Shown piece after piece: positions 24,080 through 24,341 of a DNA stretch of 24,341 bases. Made by a program: the position numbers and the translations under genes. Within the stretch, counting starts at the first letter, position 1, and every line of letters starts with the position of its first letter. The stretch covers positions 1 through 24,341 of the forward strand of contig CAZEVO010000027.1 in NCBI GenBank assembly GCA_964515235.1, given 5' to 3'. The notes under the pieces were generated by a model. It saw nothing but the letters and a program-made list of their open reading frames with translations, had not been told where the DNA came from and did not search any database. The stretch comes from OPU3-GD-OMZ sp964515235 (GTDB lineage Bacteria; Pseudomonadota; Gammaproteobacteria; Methylococcales; Methylomonadaceae).

Positions 24080-24150
24080 ACTGGTAAGCCGGTTGTTGTT
24101 GACAGGCGTAAAATGTCAGGTGGGTGTGCTAACGAAGGCGGTTTACCGGT
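24080..24150. repeat. Nested inverted repeats upstream of coxB
   Basis: Outer arms ACTGGTAAGCCG (24080-24091) and CGGTTTACCGGT (24139-24150) are complementary at 10 of 12 positions. Between them TGACA (24100-24104) and TGTCA (24114-24118) form a second, perfect pair; the first overlaps a TTGACA that could serve as a -35, though I find no well-spaced -10. The outer right arm lies about 65 bases before the coxB start. The rest of the 290-base gap (23924-24213) holds no gene I can support. Confidence 0.4.
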
Positions 24151-24213
24151 AGTTTTAATAGCGTCCTATATTTTTGGAAATTGATGAATAAGATTATGTT
24201 GGGAGATTACTCC

Positions 24214-24341
24214 GTGAAAAAGACAAAGCAAATTTTTGCGCACCTGTTCTTGATGCTTTTGGGCTTAGGGGAGGCAAATGCAGAGTATGCATTGAATATG
24301 CCGAAGGGGGTCACTCGGATCAGTAACGATGTTTATGATCT
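24214..24341 (+). CDS. coxB: Cytochrome c oxidase subunit II, N-terminal part (runs off the window)
   Basis: Only the first 43 codons are present. The visible part is a signal peptide (KKTKQIFAHLFLMLLGLGEANA, with cleavage likely after ANA) and then EYALNMPKGVTRISNDVYDL, which matches the mature N-terminus of proteobacterial CoxB, the CuA-bearing subunit of aa3-type oxidase. An ATG at 24184 would add ten residues before the signal. I prefer GTG 24214 because GGGAG lies eight bases upstream and the lysines then sit right after the start, as in a normal signal peptide. The CuA ligands lie beyond the window, so identity rests on this short match. Confidence 0.78.
   Translation, partial: MKKTKQIFAHLFLMLLGLGEANAEYALNMPKGVTRISNDVYD

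Noticed and set aside
1..24341. Mobile element, CRISPR array, toxin-antitoxin or defence island
   Set aside because: No transposase, integrase, spaced direct repeats, or unfamiliar gene cluster is present; all sizeable genes belong to known families.

Overview
The window reads as a chromosomal housekeeping stretch from a moderately AT-rich gammaproteobacterium. Three things point that way: the greA/yhbY/rlmE/ftsH/glmM/secG/tRNA-Leu neighbourhood, the Pseudomonas-like bioB-bioF-bioH-bioC-bioD order, and protein sequences that align by eye with E. coli homologues, often residue for residue at catalytic positions. I cannot name the genus from sequence alone. I see no insertion sequences, prophage genes, CRISPR arrays or obvious transferred islands. 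Almost every base lies in a recognisable gene, and no gap exceeds 300 bases.

Layout. (1) 1-6546: greA converges on yhbY with interleaved stop codons. Then come rlmE, ftsH with a strong terminator, glmM, tpiA, secG and tRNA-Leu(GAG). The folP gene that often sits between ftsH and glmM is absent. (2) 6563-12796: after the tRNA terminator lies a clear Rrf2/IscR-type operator, followed by a SUF iron-sulfur assembly operon: Rrf2 regulator, sufB, sufC, sufD, sufS, a SufU-type sulfur-transfer protein in place of SufE, and a Rieske-type ferredoxin. (3) 12846-15880: prfB with the canonical programmed +1 frameshift, lysS, and a small DUF2818-like membrane protein. (4) 15893-18634: on the minus strand moaC, a TupB-like tungstate/molybdate permease without visible partners, and gloB. 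Divergent from these are moaD and moaE, so this is a molybdopterin locus. (5) 18709-23923: comF, divergent from the biotin operon bioB-bioF-bioH-bioC-bioD, whose last four genes overlap end to end. (6) 23924-24341: a repeat-rich intergenic region and the first codons of a cytochrome c oxidase subunit II gene.

The genes fall into modules that meet at cofactor supply. SUF makes the Fe-S clusters that BioB needs. MoaC, MoaD and MoaE make molybdopterin, and a permease beside moaC may supply the oxyanion. BioC, BioH, BioF, BioD and BioB make biotin, although bioA is not here. I found no convincing undescribed system. The points most worth a second look are regulatory: the Rrf2 operator, the nested repeats before ftsH and coxB, the orphan permease, and the SufU/Rieske composition of the SUF operon.
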